From contig CALXEU010000053.1 of NCBI GenBank assembly GCA_944387395.1, forward strand, positions 1 to 34,105: a DNA stretch of 34,105 nt, read 5' to 3'. A program made the position numbers and the translations under genes. A model generated the notes under the pieces. It did no database searches and was not told where the DNA came from. It saw nothing but the letters and a program-made list of their open reading frames with translations. Below, piece after piece: positions 7,685-15,545 of this stretch (its first letter is position 1; each line of letters begins with the position of its first letter). The DNA comes from an uncultured Clostridia bacterium. GTDB taxonomy: Bacteria > Bacillota > Clostridia > TANB77 > CAG-508.

Positions 7685-7808
7685 GGTTGAAAAATAATTA
7701 CAATTTTGGCGGTGTCAAACTTCATTTAAAATTTAATCAACGTACACAAAGTACGCCTCATAAATTTTAAATTCATTTTCCTTGCCAAAATTTAATTCTT
7801 TTCCAACC
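7685..7808. repeat. Intergenic palindromic repeat, copy B (complete)
   Basis: A 124-bp palindrome begins two bases after the ogg stop codon. It matches copy A over its length. Two differences are compensated across the stem: TTTTGAC/GTCAAAA in A is TTTTGGC/GCCAAAA in B, and TTTGAAATTTA/TAAATTTCAAA in A is TTTAAAATTTA/TAAATTTTAAA in B. The tip is CGTAC-ACAAA-GTACG. The flank after the right end (CCAGAT then an AGAAAGGAATG box) also resembles copy A. Confidence 0.85.
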
Positions 7809-7843
7809 AGATATATATGCTTTTAGAAAGGAATGATTGAGAA

Positions 7844-10800
7844 ATGGGTATGCAGATAATTTATGGTAAAAGCGGAACTGGAAAATCTAGCTATATTTTT
7901 GAGCAAATAAGCAAAAACATAAATAATGGAAGAAAAAAATACATAATAACTCCAGAACAATTTTCATTTACAGCAGAAAAAGAATTGTTAAATGCAATTA
8001 TAAAGAATCAAAGTACAACTGCTGCAATAAATGCAGAGGTTCTAACATTTAACAGAATGGCACATAGAGTATCACAAGAGGTTGGTGGAAGTAATAAAAC
8101 TACACTTTCAAACTGTGGTAAAGCCATGCTTCTTTATAGCATACTCTCAAACAAGAAAAACAATCTAAAGTTTTTAGGAAAATCTACAAACAATGTAGAT
8201 ATGGTATTAACACAAATAACAGAACTAAAAAAACACGGAGTAAGTGTAGAGAATCTGCAAGACTTGAAAGAAAATATAGAACAAAAATACCTAGCAAGCA
8301 AGCTAAATGATATTTATACAGTTTATAGTTTGTTTCAAGAAAAGATTTCTAATAACTACATAGATGAGAATGATTCATTAACAGTGCTTGAAAGTCAATT
8401 AGACAAGACAAATATGTTTGACAACACAGAAATATACATAGATGAATTTGTAGGATTTACAAAACAAGAATATCTTATAATTGCAAAACTATTAAAAGTA
8501 GCTAACAAAGTTACAATAGCTGTTACGACTGACAGCCTAGAAGAAAATAAACATCCTGCAAACGATATATTTTATAGTAATAAAGAGACTGTAAGAAAAC
8601 TTTTAAAAAAAGCAGAAGAAGTTAATATAAAAATAGAAGAACCAATATATTTAGATGAATTAAAAAGATTTAAATCACAAGAGTTAGTACATATAGAAAG
8701 TAATTTATACAGTTTTCCTTATAAGAAATATAATGAAAAAGAAATAAAAAATTTACATTTATTTTTAGCAAATAATCAATATTCAGAAATAGAAGAAGTA
8801 GCTAAAAATATTATTAAATTAGTAAAAAAAGAAAATTATCGATATAGAGATATATCTGTAATTACCAAAAACTTAGATACATATTCAAACTTGTGTAAAG
8901 CAATTTTTAATAAATATAAAATTCCAGTTTATATAGATGAAAAAAGAGATTTAAGCCAAAATATTTTAGTTAAATATTTAATAGCTATATTAGATATTTT
9001 TGCAAGTAATTGGGCATATGATAGTGTATTTAATTATATAAAATCAGGATTTTTAGATATACAAGAAGAAGATATTTATTTATTAGAAAACTATGCTCTA
9101 AAATGGGATATAAAAGGAAGTAAATGGTATAAAGAGGACTGGAATTTTTACGATAGTGAGGAAATAATCCAAGAAAAAATAGACCACATAAATTTGTTAA
9201 GAAGAAATGTAACAAAACCACTATTAAAATTAAAAGAAAATTTATCAGGAAATAAAACAGCTAAACAAATTTCAGAAAATCTCTATAATTTTCTTATACA
9301 AAATAGAATAAATGAAATACTTGAAAAGAAAATACAGAATCTAAACGATTTAGGAAAGGTTAATGTTGCATCTGAATACGAGACCAGCTGGAAAGTTGTA
9401 ATGCAAGTATTAGACGAAATAGTGTTAGTATTTGGAGAGGATAATATAACATTTGAAAATTACATGCAAATTCTAAAAATGGGACTAGGAGAAAGTAAAT
9501 TAGGAACAATTCCAATGTCTCAAGACGAAGTAACTGTTGGAGATGTGGATAGATCTAGGAGTCATAAAGTAAAAGCAGTATTTATTATAGGACTAAACGA
9601 TGGGATATTTCCATCTGTAAATAAAGCAGAAGGATTTTTAAATGATGATGATAGAGAAAAAATACTGCAATATGGAATAGAACTTGCAAAAGGCACTATA
9701 GAAAGAATTTATGAAGACAACTTTAATATATACAAGGCATTTACAACTGCAGAAGAAAAAATATATTTATCTTATTCATCATCAGATATGGAAGGAAAAT
9801 CGTTAAGACCATCTACACTTGTTACAAGAATAAAGAAAATGTTTACAGAACTTAAAGAAGAAAGCGATATAGTTAATAGGAAATCAGAAATAGTTACGCA
9901 GCAGAATATTTTTGAGGAATTACTAATTAATTTACGAGAGTTTAGAGATGGCAAGGAAATTGATCCAATCTGGTTTAATATATACAATATATATATAGAA
10001 AATTCAAAATGGAAAGATAAATTAGAGATGGCAATAAAAGCTCTAAATTATGATAATACACCAGAAAAAATAACCAAAGAAAATATAGACAAGTTATATG
10101 GTGATACATTAAAAACAAGTGTATCTAAATTGGAACAATACGCTAATTGTGCATTTTCATACTATTTAAAATACGGATTAAAACTTGCAGATAAAGAAAC
10201 TCTAAAAGTTGAGACTATAGATACAGGAACATTTATGCATGATGTAATAGATAACTTTTTTGCTAAATTAGAAGAAAAACAAATAAATATTAGAGAGTTA
10301 AACGATGAAGAAATAGAAAACATAGTTTCTGAAATAGTAGAAGAAAAACTAAATCTAAACAGAAACTATATATTTAAAGCCACTGCTAGATATAGAATCT
10401 TAGCTCAAAGATTAAAAAAGGTTGTTACTTTAAGCATAAAATATATAGTTCAAACTTTAAAACAAAGTGAATTTGAAGTATTTGGACATGAAGTGGAATT
10501 TGGTGGAAAGGGTAAATTTCCTCCAATAATGGTAACTACAGATTCTGGTAAGAAAGTAGAAATTACAGGAAAAATAGATAGAGTAGATATTTTAAAACAA
10601 CAGGATGGAACATATGTAAGAGTAATAGATTACAAATCATCAATTCATAGTGTGGACTTAAATAAAGTAATATCTGGTCTTCAAATTCAATTATTAACTT
10701 ACTTAAATGAAACTTGTAAAGTGGAAGATTTTATACCAGCTGGAGTATTATATTTTTCGTTATTAGATAAAACAATTTCTACAAATAAAAAGTTGACTAA

Positions 10801-11239
10801 TGAGGAAATTGAGAATAAAATAAAACAAGAATTTAAAATGAAAGGGTTAATACTAGCTGATGTTAATGTAATTAAAAAGATGGATACCAATATAGAAAAC
10901 GAACCAAGAGGAATAAGCAAAATTATTCCTGCAGGTATTACAAAAGATGGACAGATAAATAAACAGTCTACAACAGGAGCAGTAACAAAGGATCAATTCG
11001 AATATTTACAAAAATACACTGATAAAATTATAAAGCAAATATCAGAAGAAATATTAAAAGGAAACATTTCAATAAAACCAGTATTTAATACCGCAGGAAA
11101 AACAACACCTTGTACATATTGTAAATATAAATCAATTTGCAGATTTGATGAACAAAATCCTTCTTGTAAATATAATTATATAAGTAATCTGAACAAAGAT
11201 GCTATATTGGATTCAATAAAGGATAAGGTTGAAAAATAA
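7844..11239 (+). CDS. addB: ATP-dependent helicase/deoxyribonuclease subunit B
   Basis: 1131 residues, normal AddB length. Walker A-like 'YGKSGTGKSS' at 7-16; 'DEFVGFTKQE' matches the family; the C-terminal nuclease contains 'VIDYKSS'. The iron-sulfur ligands are an early Cys in 'EQYANCAFSYY' plus C1090, C1093 and C1099 (CX2CX5C), exactly the AddB spacing. With AddA it resects double-strand breaks for recombination. addA, normally next, is absent; a YfiH gene follows instead. Start: AAAGGA at 7827-7832 precedes ATG 7844; Met3 is an alternative. The final codons (VEK and stop) lie within a remnant of the intergenic palindrome. Confidence 0.96.
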   Translation: MGMQIIYGKSGTGKSSYIFEQISKNINNGRKKYIITPEQFSFTAEKELLNAIIKNQSTTAAINAEVLTFNRMAHRVSQEVGGSNKTTLSNCGKAMLLYSILSNKKNNLKFLGKSTNNVDMVLTQITELKKHGVSVENLQDLKENIEQKYLASKLNDIYTVYSLFQEKISNNYIDENDSLTVLESQLDKTNMFDNTEIYIDEFVGFTKQEYLIIAKLLKVANKVTIAVTTDSLEENKHPANDIFYSNKETVRKLLKKAEEVNIKIEEPIYLDELKRFKSQELVHIESNLYSFPYKKYNEKEIKNLHLFLANNQYSEIEEVAKNIIKLVKKENYRYRDISVITKNLDTYSNLCKAIFNKYKIPVYIDEKRDLSQNILVKYLIAILDIFASNWAYDSVFNYIKSGFLDIQEEDIYLLENYALKWDIKGSKWYKEDWNFYDSEEIIQEKIDHINLLRRNVTKPLLKLKENLSGNKTAKQISENLYNFLIQNRINEILEKKIQNLNDLGKVNVASEYETSWKVVMQVLDEIVLVFGEDNITFENYMQILKMGLGESKLGTIPMSQDEVTVGDVDRSRSHKVKAVFIIGLNDGIFPSVNKAEGFLNDDDREKILQYGIELAKGTIERIYEDNFNIYKAFTTAEEKIYLSYSSSDMEGKSLRPSTLVTRIKKMFTELKEESDIVNRKSEIVTQQNIFEELLINLREFRDGKEIDPIWFNIYNIYIENSKWKDKLEMAIKALNYDNTPEKITKENIDKLYGDTLKTSVSKLEQYANCAFSYYLKYGLKLADKETLKVETIDTGTFMHDVIDNFFAKLEEKQINIRELNDEEIENIVSEIVEEKLNLNRNYIFKATARYRILAQRLKKVVTLSIKYIVQTLKQSEFEVFGHEVEFGGKGKFPPIMVTTDSGKKVEITGKIDRVDILKQQDGTYVRVIDYKSSIHSVDLNKVISGLQIQLLTYLNETCKVEDFIPAGVLYFSLLDKTISTNKKLTNEEIENKIKQEFKMKGLILADVNVIKKMDTNIENEPRGISKIIPAGITKDGQINKQSTTGAVTKDQFEYLQKYTDKIIKQISEEILKGNISIKPVFNTAGKTTPCTYCKYKSICRFDEQNPSCKYNYISNLNKDAILDSIKDKVEK

Positions 11240-11242
11240 TTA
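11227..11242. repeat. Left-end remnant of the palindromic repeat (copy D), overlapping the addB stop
   Basis: Sixteen bases identical to the left end of copies A-C (GGTTGAAAAATAATTA) span the last codons of addB and its stop. The rest of the element is not recognisable, although an AGAAAGGAATAATG box like the one after the other copies precedes the next gene. Confidence 0.5.
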
Positions 11243-11303
11243 AAATATTATATGTTTAACTTTTGTCATTTCAAAAATAAATTTATAAACTCAGAAAGGA
11301 ATA

Positions 11304-12116
11304 ATGCAAAGTATGGAAAATGTAATAGATTTATCTAATGAGAATGTGGTTCATATAAAAAAAGATAAAATCGAGTATTTACAATTTCGCAAATTATTAG
11401 AATTTAAAAATTTAGTGCATTGTTATACATTAAAAGTCCATGATGTGAATTTTAAAATGAACTGGGATGAAGAACACAAATATATTTTAGAAGAAAATTA
11501 TAATAAAATATGTAATGCTCTAAAAATAGAACGAAAATCAATAATAAGACCACATCAAACACACACTGATTGTGTTGAAATTGTGGAAAGTGATGTACAA
11601 GAATTTGAAAATGTAGATGGACTAATAACAAATAAGAAAGATTTAAATTTGGTTTTATCATTTGCAGATTGCACACCAATTTTATTATATGATCCAATTA
11701 ATAAAGTTATTGCAAATATTCATTCAGGTTGGAGAGGAACTGTGCAGAAAATAGGACAAAAAGCTGCAAAAAAAATGATAAATAATTTTAATACAAAACC
11801 AGAAAATATAATTGCGTGTATAGGGCCATGTATTGGTAAATGTCATTTTGAAGTAGATGAAGATGTAAAGAATATTTTTGAAAAAACTTTTAGCTATTTT
11901 AATAGAAATTTTGATATAATAGAAAAAAGAAATGATAAATACCATATAGATACTACTCTGATAAACAAACTAATGTTACAAGAAGTTGGCGTAAAAAAAG
12001 AAAATATAATAGAGAGCGGAATTTGTACATACTGTAATTCAGATTATATGCATTCATATAGAGCAAATGGAAATCAAGTTGGAACAAATAATATAGCTGT
12101 TCTAGGACTTAAATAA
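11304..12116 (+). CDS. YfiH/LACC1-type laccase-domain protein (purine nucleoside phosphorylase/adenosine deaminase)
   Basis: 270 residues with the family's conserved blocks: 'RPHQTHTDCVEIV' (H84, H87), 'FADCTPILLYD' (C123), 'IHSGWRGT' (H140) and 'ACIGPCIGKCHFEVDEDV'. The zinc-binding Cys/His set is complete. Relatives were once annotated as polyphenol oxidases; characterised members act on purine nucleosides. Start is uncertain: AAAGGA ends 3 bp before ATG 11304 and 12 bp before an in-frame ATG at 11313. It follows addB by 64 bp and is followed by the carboxypeptidase after 18 bp. Confidence 0.9.
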   Translation: MQSMENVIDLSNENVVHIKKDKIEYLQFRKLLEFKNLVHCYTLKVHDVNFKMNWDEEHKYILEENYNKICNALKIERKSIIRPHQTHTDCVEIVESDVQEFENVDGLITNKKDLNLVLSFADCTPILLYDPINKVIANIHSGWRGTVQKIGQKAAKKMINNFNTKPENIIACIGPCIGKCHFEVDEDVKNIFEKTFSYFNRNFDIIEKRNDKYHIDTTLINKLMLQEVGVKKENIIESGICTYCNSDYMHSYRANGNQVGTNNIAVLGLK

Positions 12117-12134
12117 AAGAAAAGGAGGGCTAAA

Positions 12135-13052
12135 ATGATACCAAATAAATTAAAAAAAGGAGATACAATAGGAGTAATTGCTCCATCAAATTGCATAGAT
12201 GAAGGAGATTTAGAATATATAAATGCATCTATATCTCTTATGGAAACATCAGGGTTTAAAATAAAATTTGGCAAATACATAGCTGAAAATACATTTAAAT
12301 ATGGAACTGATCCAAAGAAGAGAGCTGAAGATATTAATACAATGTTTGCAGATAAAGATGTTAAAGCAATAATGTGTGCAAAAGGTGGAGAAGACTCTAA
12401 CTCTTGTCTAGATTATATAAATTATGAAATAATTAAAGAAAATCCCAAAATAATATGTGGATTTAGCGATAATACAAGCATATTAAATGTTATAAATGAT
12501 AAAACAAATTTAGTTACATATCATGGGCCAACTTTTAAGTCATTAACATCTTGGGATACTGAATATGCCTACAAAGAATTTATGCTTAAATTCGCAAAAG
12601 CAGAAAATTACATAGGAAGTATAGAAGACGAATATGAAACTTTAAAAGACGGAGTCGCAGAAGGAAAACTGGTTGGAGGAAATCTTAGCTTATTTTCAAA
12701 ACTCATAACAGGTAAATATTCTATTAACGTAGAAAATAAAATACTTTTTTTAGAAGAATTAGGATTTGAGTCAAGTCCTGAGACGGTAAATAGCAATATT
12801 TATTATTTAAAACAAAATGGAGTTTTTGATAAAATTTCCGGTTTATGGATTGGAAATTATTATCATAAATCTAGAATAACCTTAGAAGAAATAATAATAA
12901 GAGCTTTAGAAGATAATTATAATTTTCCTATAATAAAATCAGAAAATTTTGGACATATAGATAAAAAATCTATTATTCCTATAGGTATAAATGCAAGAAT
13001 TAATACAAAAGACGATAGAAAAGTAGAATTATTGGAAAATATGATAAATTAA
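12135..13052 (+). CDS. S66-family LD-carboxypeptidase (LdcA/MccF type)
   Basis: 305 residues, usual S66 length. N-terminal 'KKGDTIGVIAPSN' is typical; 'CAKGGEDSNSCLDYID'-like sequence (81-95) resembles the MccF branch; the catalytic triad is S111 in 'CGFSDNTSIL', E207 in 'LFLEEL' and H274 in 'NFGH'. Such enzymes cut the L-Lys/mDAP-D-Ala bond of murein tetrapeptides during recycling, or hydrolyse microcin-C-like toxins. No signal peptide, so cytoplasmic. AAAGGAGGG immediately upstream is a strong ribosome binding site. Co-directional with the YfiH gene (18 bp) and the uracil glycosylase (21 bp), so probably one transcript. Recycling versus immunity cannot be decided from sequence. Confidence 0.9.
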   Translation: MIPNKLKKGDTIGVIAPSNCIDEGDLEYINASISLMETSGFKIKFGKYIAENTFKYGTDPKKRAEDINTMFADKDVKAIMCAKGGEDSNSCLDYINYEIIKENPKIICGFSDNTSILNVINDKTNLVTYHGPTFKSLTSWDTEYAYKEFMLKFAKAENYIGSIEDEYETLKDGVAEGKLVGGNLSLFSKLITGKYSINVENKILFLEELGFESSPETVNSNIYYLKQNGVFDKISGLWIGNYYHKSRITLEEIIIRALEDNYNFPIIKSENFGHIDKKSIIPIGINARINTKDDRKVELLENMIN

Positions 13053-13073
13053 AATTAGGGAATTGAGGAAGAA

Positions 13074-13643
13074 ATGTACGATAATTGGGAAGATTTAGAA
13101 AAATCTATAGTTGGATGTAAAAAATGTAAGTTATGCACAGGTAGGAACAATATTGTATTCGGAGTCGGTAATAAAAACGCAGATATAATGTTTATAGGGG
13201 AAGGACCAGGTGCAGATGAAGATAGAATTGGAGAACCATTTGTTGGAAAAGCCGGTAAATTAATGGATCAAGCTTTTAAAGGTTTAGGGATAGACAGAAA
13301 TGAAGTATATATTGCAAATATTGTGAAATGTAGACCTCCACAAAATAGAACGCCAGAACAGGATGAAGCAAGAGCATGCTTAGATTACCTAAGAAATCAA
13401 GTTATGTTAGTAAGACCAAAAATAATAGTTTTGCTTGGTAGTACAGCTCTTAAGAATATTTTAGGGGAAGAATATGCAATTACTGCATCAAGGGGAATTT
13501 GGACTCAAAAAAAGGGTATATTATATATGCCTACATGGCATCCAGCAGCATTGCTTAGAGATGAATCTAAGAAAATTGATTTTTGGAAAGATTTAAAACA
13601 AGTCATGAGTAAGTATGATGAACTTATGTCAAAAACTGTTTAA
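13074..13643 (+). CDS. Family 4 uracil-DNA glycosylase (4Fe-4S)
   Basis: 189 residues. Iron-sulfur ligands C15 and C18 ('CKKC'), C86 ('KCRPPQNR') and C102. Catalytic block '[20 protein letters not shown]' at 42-61 and the C-terminal 'WHPAALLR' at 155-162 are diagnostic for family 4 enzymes. It removes uracil arising from cytosine deamination. GAGGAAG lies 4-10 bp before ATG 13074. It ends its transcription unit: a strong terminator follows 40 bp after the stop. Confidence 0.95.
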   Translation: MYDNWEDLEKSIVGCKKCKLCTGRNNIVFGVGNKNADIMFIGEGPGADEDRIGEPFVGKAGKLMDQAFKGLGIDRNEVYIANIVKCRPPQNRTPEQDEARACLDYLRNQVMLVRPKIIVLLGSTALKNILGEEYAITASRGIWTQKKGILYMPTWHPAALLRDESKKIDFWKDLKQVMSKYDELMSKTV

Positions 13644-13682
13644 ATATACATAAATAGAAAAAGAGTATAATGTTTTTAATAG

Positions 13683-13710
13683 GTGCAACAACTTGTTGCA
13701 CTAATTTTTT
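13683..13710 (+). terminator. Intrinsic terminator after the uracil glycosylase gene
   Basis: An 8-bp perfect GC-containing stem (13683-13690 with 13694-13701), a 3-nt loop and six T residues (13705-13710). Confidence 0.88.
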
Positions 13711-13789
13711 GAAAACAAAATTTAAAACAGAGTTATAATAATAATTAAGCAAAAGGTGAAGAAAGTCGAAATTTGACACATGATTATTC

Positions 13790-13818
13790 TTGACTTTAAT
13801 AAAACATGTTAATATAAT
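13790..13818 (+). promoter_or_regulatory. Candidate distal promoter upstream of the Rpn gene
   Basis: TTGACT (13790-13795), a 17-bp spacer and a perfect TATAAT (13813-13818). It would give a leader of about 160 nt. Confidence 0.5.
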
Positions 13819-13941
13819 AATCTTACAATTTTATTCAAATAATTTGTATTATACTTTTATGTTACTTTAATCTAAATAAAATTTCCGCAAAGCTAAAAAT
13901 TAAAATACTAATAAGTCTATAAAATATTTATAATAATTATA

Positions 13942-13970
13942 TTGACTTATGAGTAAATATATACTAAAAT
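13942..13970 (+). promoter_or_regulatory. Candidate proximal promoter of the Rpn gene
   Basis: TTGACT (13942-13947), a 17-bp spacer and TAAAAT (13965-13970). Transcription would begin only a few bases before the ATG at 13984. Confidence 0.5.
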
Positions 13971-13983
13971 AAAGAAAGAAGGA

Positions 13984-15414
13984 ATGCATATAGGAACGAA
14001 AAAATATACCGACATAACTTATGACGAAATTCCAAAATATATAAAAACTGGACTTAAAAGAAAAGATGGAACTACAATAAAGTGTTTTAATTACAAATAT
14101 GAACTAGGGTATAGAAAAGAATTTTCAATATTAAAAGAAGATAAAACTGAGGACATAATAACAAATGAAAGTAAAATTAAAGAATCATATAAAAAGCACC
14201 AAATTCATGATAAGTTATTTAAAGATATATTTTCAGATAAAAATGAGGCAGTAAAATTTATAAACAAATATTTAAATTTACAAATACCATTAAAACAAGA
14301 GCAAATAGAAGCATATTCCACTGAATTTATAACAGAAGAATATTATAAAGAAAATGCAGATATTGTTTATAAAATAAAAGATAAAGATATATTTTTTTTA
14401 ATAGAGCATCAAAGTAAAATAGATAGAACAATGCCGTTTAGAATGAATGAATATGCAAGCTTAATAATAAGAAAAGCAATAGATAAAAGTAAAATGAGAC
14501 AAAAAGATTATAAGTTCCCACTAGTAATAAAAATTGTTTTATATACAGGGCATAAAAAATGGAATGCTGAACTTGAATTAAAAAATATACAGGAGGTGTT
14601 GACAGGGTATAAACCAAGTTTAGAAGATTATAATATAATAGATGTAAACAACTATAGAGATGAAGATTTATTAAATGACAACCTATTAGTATCAAAGGGA
14701 ATGTATGTAGAAACAATAAAAAATAAACAAGAAGTTGTTCAAAAGCTAGAAAAAATGATAAAAAGCGTAAAAGAACAGGATATACCTGGAGGAGCAAGAT
14801 TTATAGGAGTAATAGAAAAATATGTACTAGAGATAAAGAATAAAAATCTAAATTTAGATGAAGAAAAGGAAGGAGGAAAAATAAGAATGTCATTTTTAGA
14901 ATTGTTACAAGAATACCAAGAAGACTTATATAATGATACACAGAAAATGAAAAAAATGAAAATAAAACTAGCAAATAAATCTGCTGAATTAGAAAACAAA
15001 TATATAGAGATATCAAAGAAATCAGAAGAAGTAGCAAAGAAATCAGAAGAGGTAGCAAAGAAATCAGAAGAGGTAGCAAAGAAATCAGAAGAGGTAGCAA
15101 AGAAATCAGAAGAGGTAGCAAAGAAATCAGAAGAGGTAGCAAAGAAATCAGAAGAGGTAGCAAAGAAATTAGAAAAAGTAGAAAGAAGATCAGAAGAAGT
15201 AGAGATAAAATTAAAAAAAATTGAAAATGATAAAGACTATATAGCTAAAGAAAGAGAAAAATTAACAAGAGAGAAAAATACGATTATTAAAAAAGAAGAA
15301 AATACTATAAAGGCATTAATTAAAAGTGGCTTATCAAATGACGAAATATCAAAATTACTAGAAATAAGCCAATTAAGAGTAGAAAATATTGCTAATAAGT
15401 TCAACAATACATAA
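13984..15414 (+). CDS. Rpn-family recombination-promoting nuclease / PD-(D/E)XK transposase-like protein
   Basis: 476 residues. After an unfamiliar N-terminus of about 70 residues comes the Rpn nuclease core: 'HDKLFKDIFSDKNEAVKFIN' (about 75-94), D126 in 'NADIVY', and E141 and Q143 in 'FLIEHQSK', the D-ExQ active site; then 'PLVIKIVLYTG'. A long charged helix follows, including seven KKSEEVA heptads plus one degenerate copy (345-400). The C-terminus 'IKSGLSNDEISKLLEI' resembles the small helical tail of this family. Relatives cut DNA and promote recombination in E. coli; some are annotated as transposases. A TAA in frame at 13954 makes ATG 13984 the only ATG start, but its GAAGGA touches the ATG with no spacing. 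Lone gene flanked by its own promoters. Confidence 0.85.
   Translation: MHIGTKKYTDITYDEIPKYIKTGLKRKDGTTIKCFNYKYELGYRKEFSILKEDKTEDIITNESKIKESYKKHQIHDKLFKDIFSDKNEAVKFINKYLNLQIPLKQEQIEAYSTEFITEEYYKENADIVYKIKDKDIFFLIEHQSKIDRTMPFRMNEYASLIIRKAIDKSKMRQKDYKFPLVIKIVLYTGHKKWNAELELKNIQEVLTGYKPSLEDYNIIDVNNYRDEDLLNDNLLVSKGMYVETIKNKQEVVQKLEKMIKSVKEQDIPGGARFIGVIEKYVLEIKNKNLNLDEEKEGGKIRMSFLELLQEYQEDLYNDTQKMKKMKIKLANKSAELENKYIEISKKSEEVAKKSEEVAKKSEEVAKKSEEVAKKSEEVAKKSEEVAKKSEEVAKKLEKVERRSEEVEIKLKKIENDKDYIAKEREKLTREKNTIIKKEENTIKALIKSGLSNDEISKLLEISQLRVENIANKFNNT
15016..15183 (+). repeat. 21-bp tandem repeat (minisatellite) inside the Rpn gene
   Basis: Seven 21-bp units (15016-15162) encode KKSEEVA; the first differs from the others by one synonymous base (GAA for GAG) and units 2-7 are identical. 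A degenerate eighth unit runs to 15183. Because the unit is a whole number of codons, changes in copy number keep the frame and only alter coiled-coil length. Confidence 0.95.
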
Positions 15415-15452
15415 AGATGTGAAAAGTAGTATTAATTCTGAATAAATTTTAC

Positions 15453-15482
15453 TTGACAGACGCAAACAATTGTCCTTATAAT
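15453..15482 (+). promoter_or_regulatory. Sigma-A type promoter for the GltD-like gene
   Basis: Perfect TTGACA (15453-15458), an 18-bp spacer and perfect TATAAT (15477-15482), 64 bp before the start codon. The spacer contains the small palindrome ACAATTGT. Confidence 0.8.
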
Positions 15483-15545
15483 ACAGAAGGAAATAATTAT
15501 AAATTTATTTCTAATTTAATTTCTATTATTAGGAAGGAATAAAAA

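Larger units (their letters stand above)
13711..13983. other. AT-rich intergenic region with two candidate promoters
   Basis: The gap from 13644 to 13983 (340 bp) holds the terminator at 13683-13710 and two promoter-like sequences described separately. Otherwise I see only AT-rich sequence: no open reading frame with a ribosome binding site, no tRNA and no match to the palindromic repeat. Confidence 0.6.

Noticed and set aside
14801-15163. Minus-strand open frame with LLPLLIS repeats
   Set aside because: It is the antisense shadow of the 21-bp repeat in the Rpn gene and has no ribosome binding site.
15016-15183. CRISPR-like regular repeats
   Set aside because: Units are contiguous with no spacers and encode an in-frame heptad; it is a coding minisatellite.
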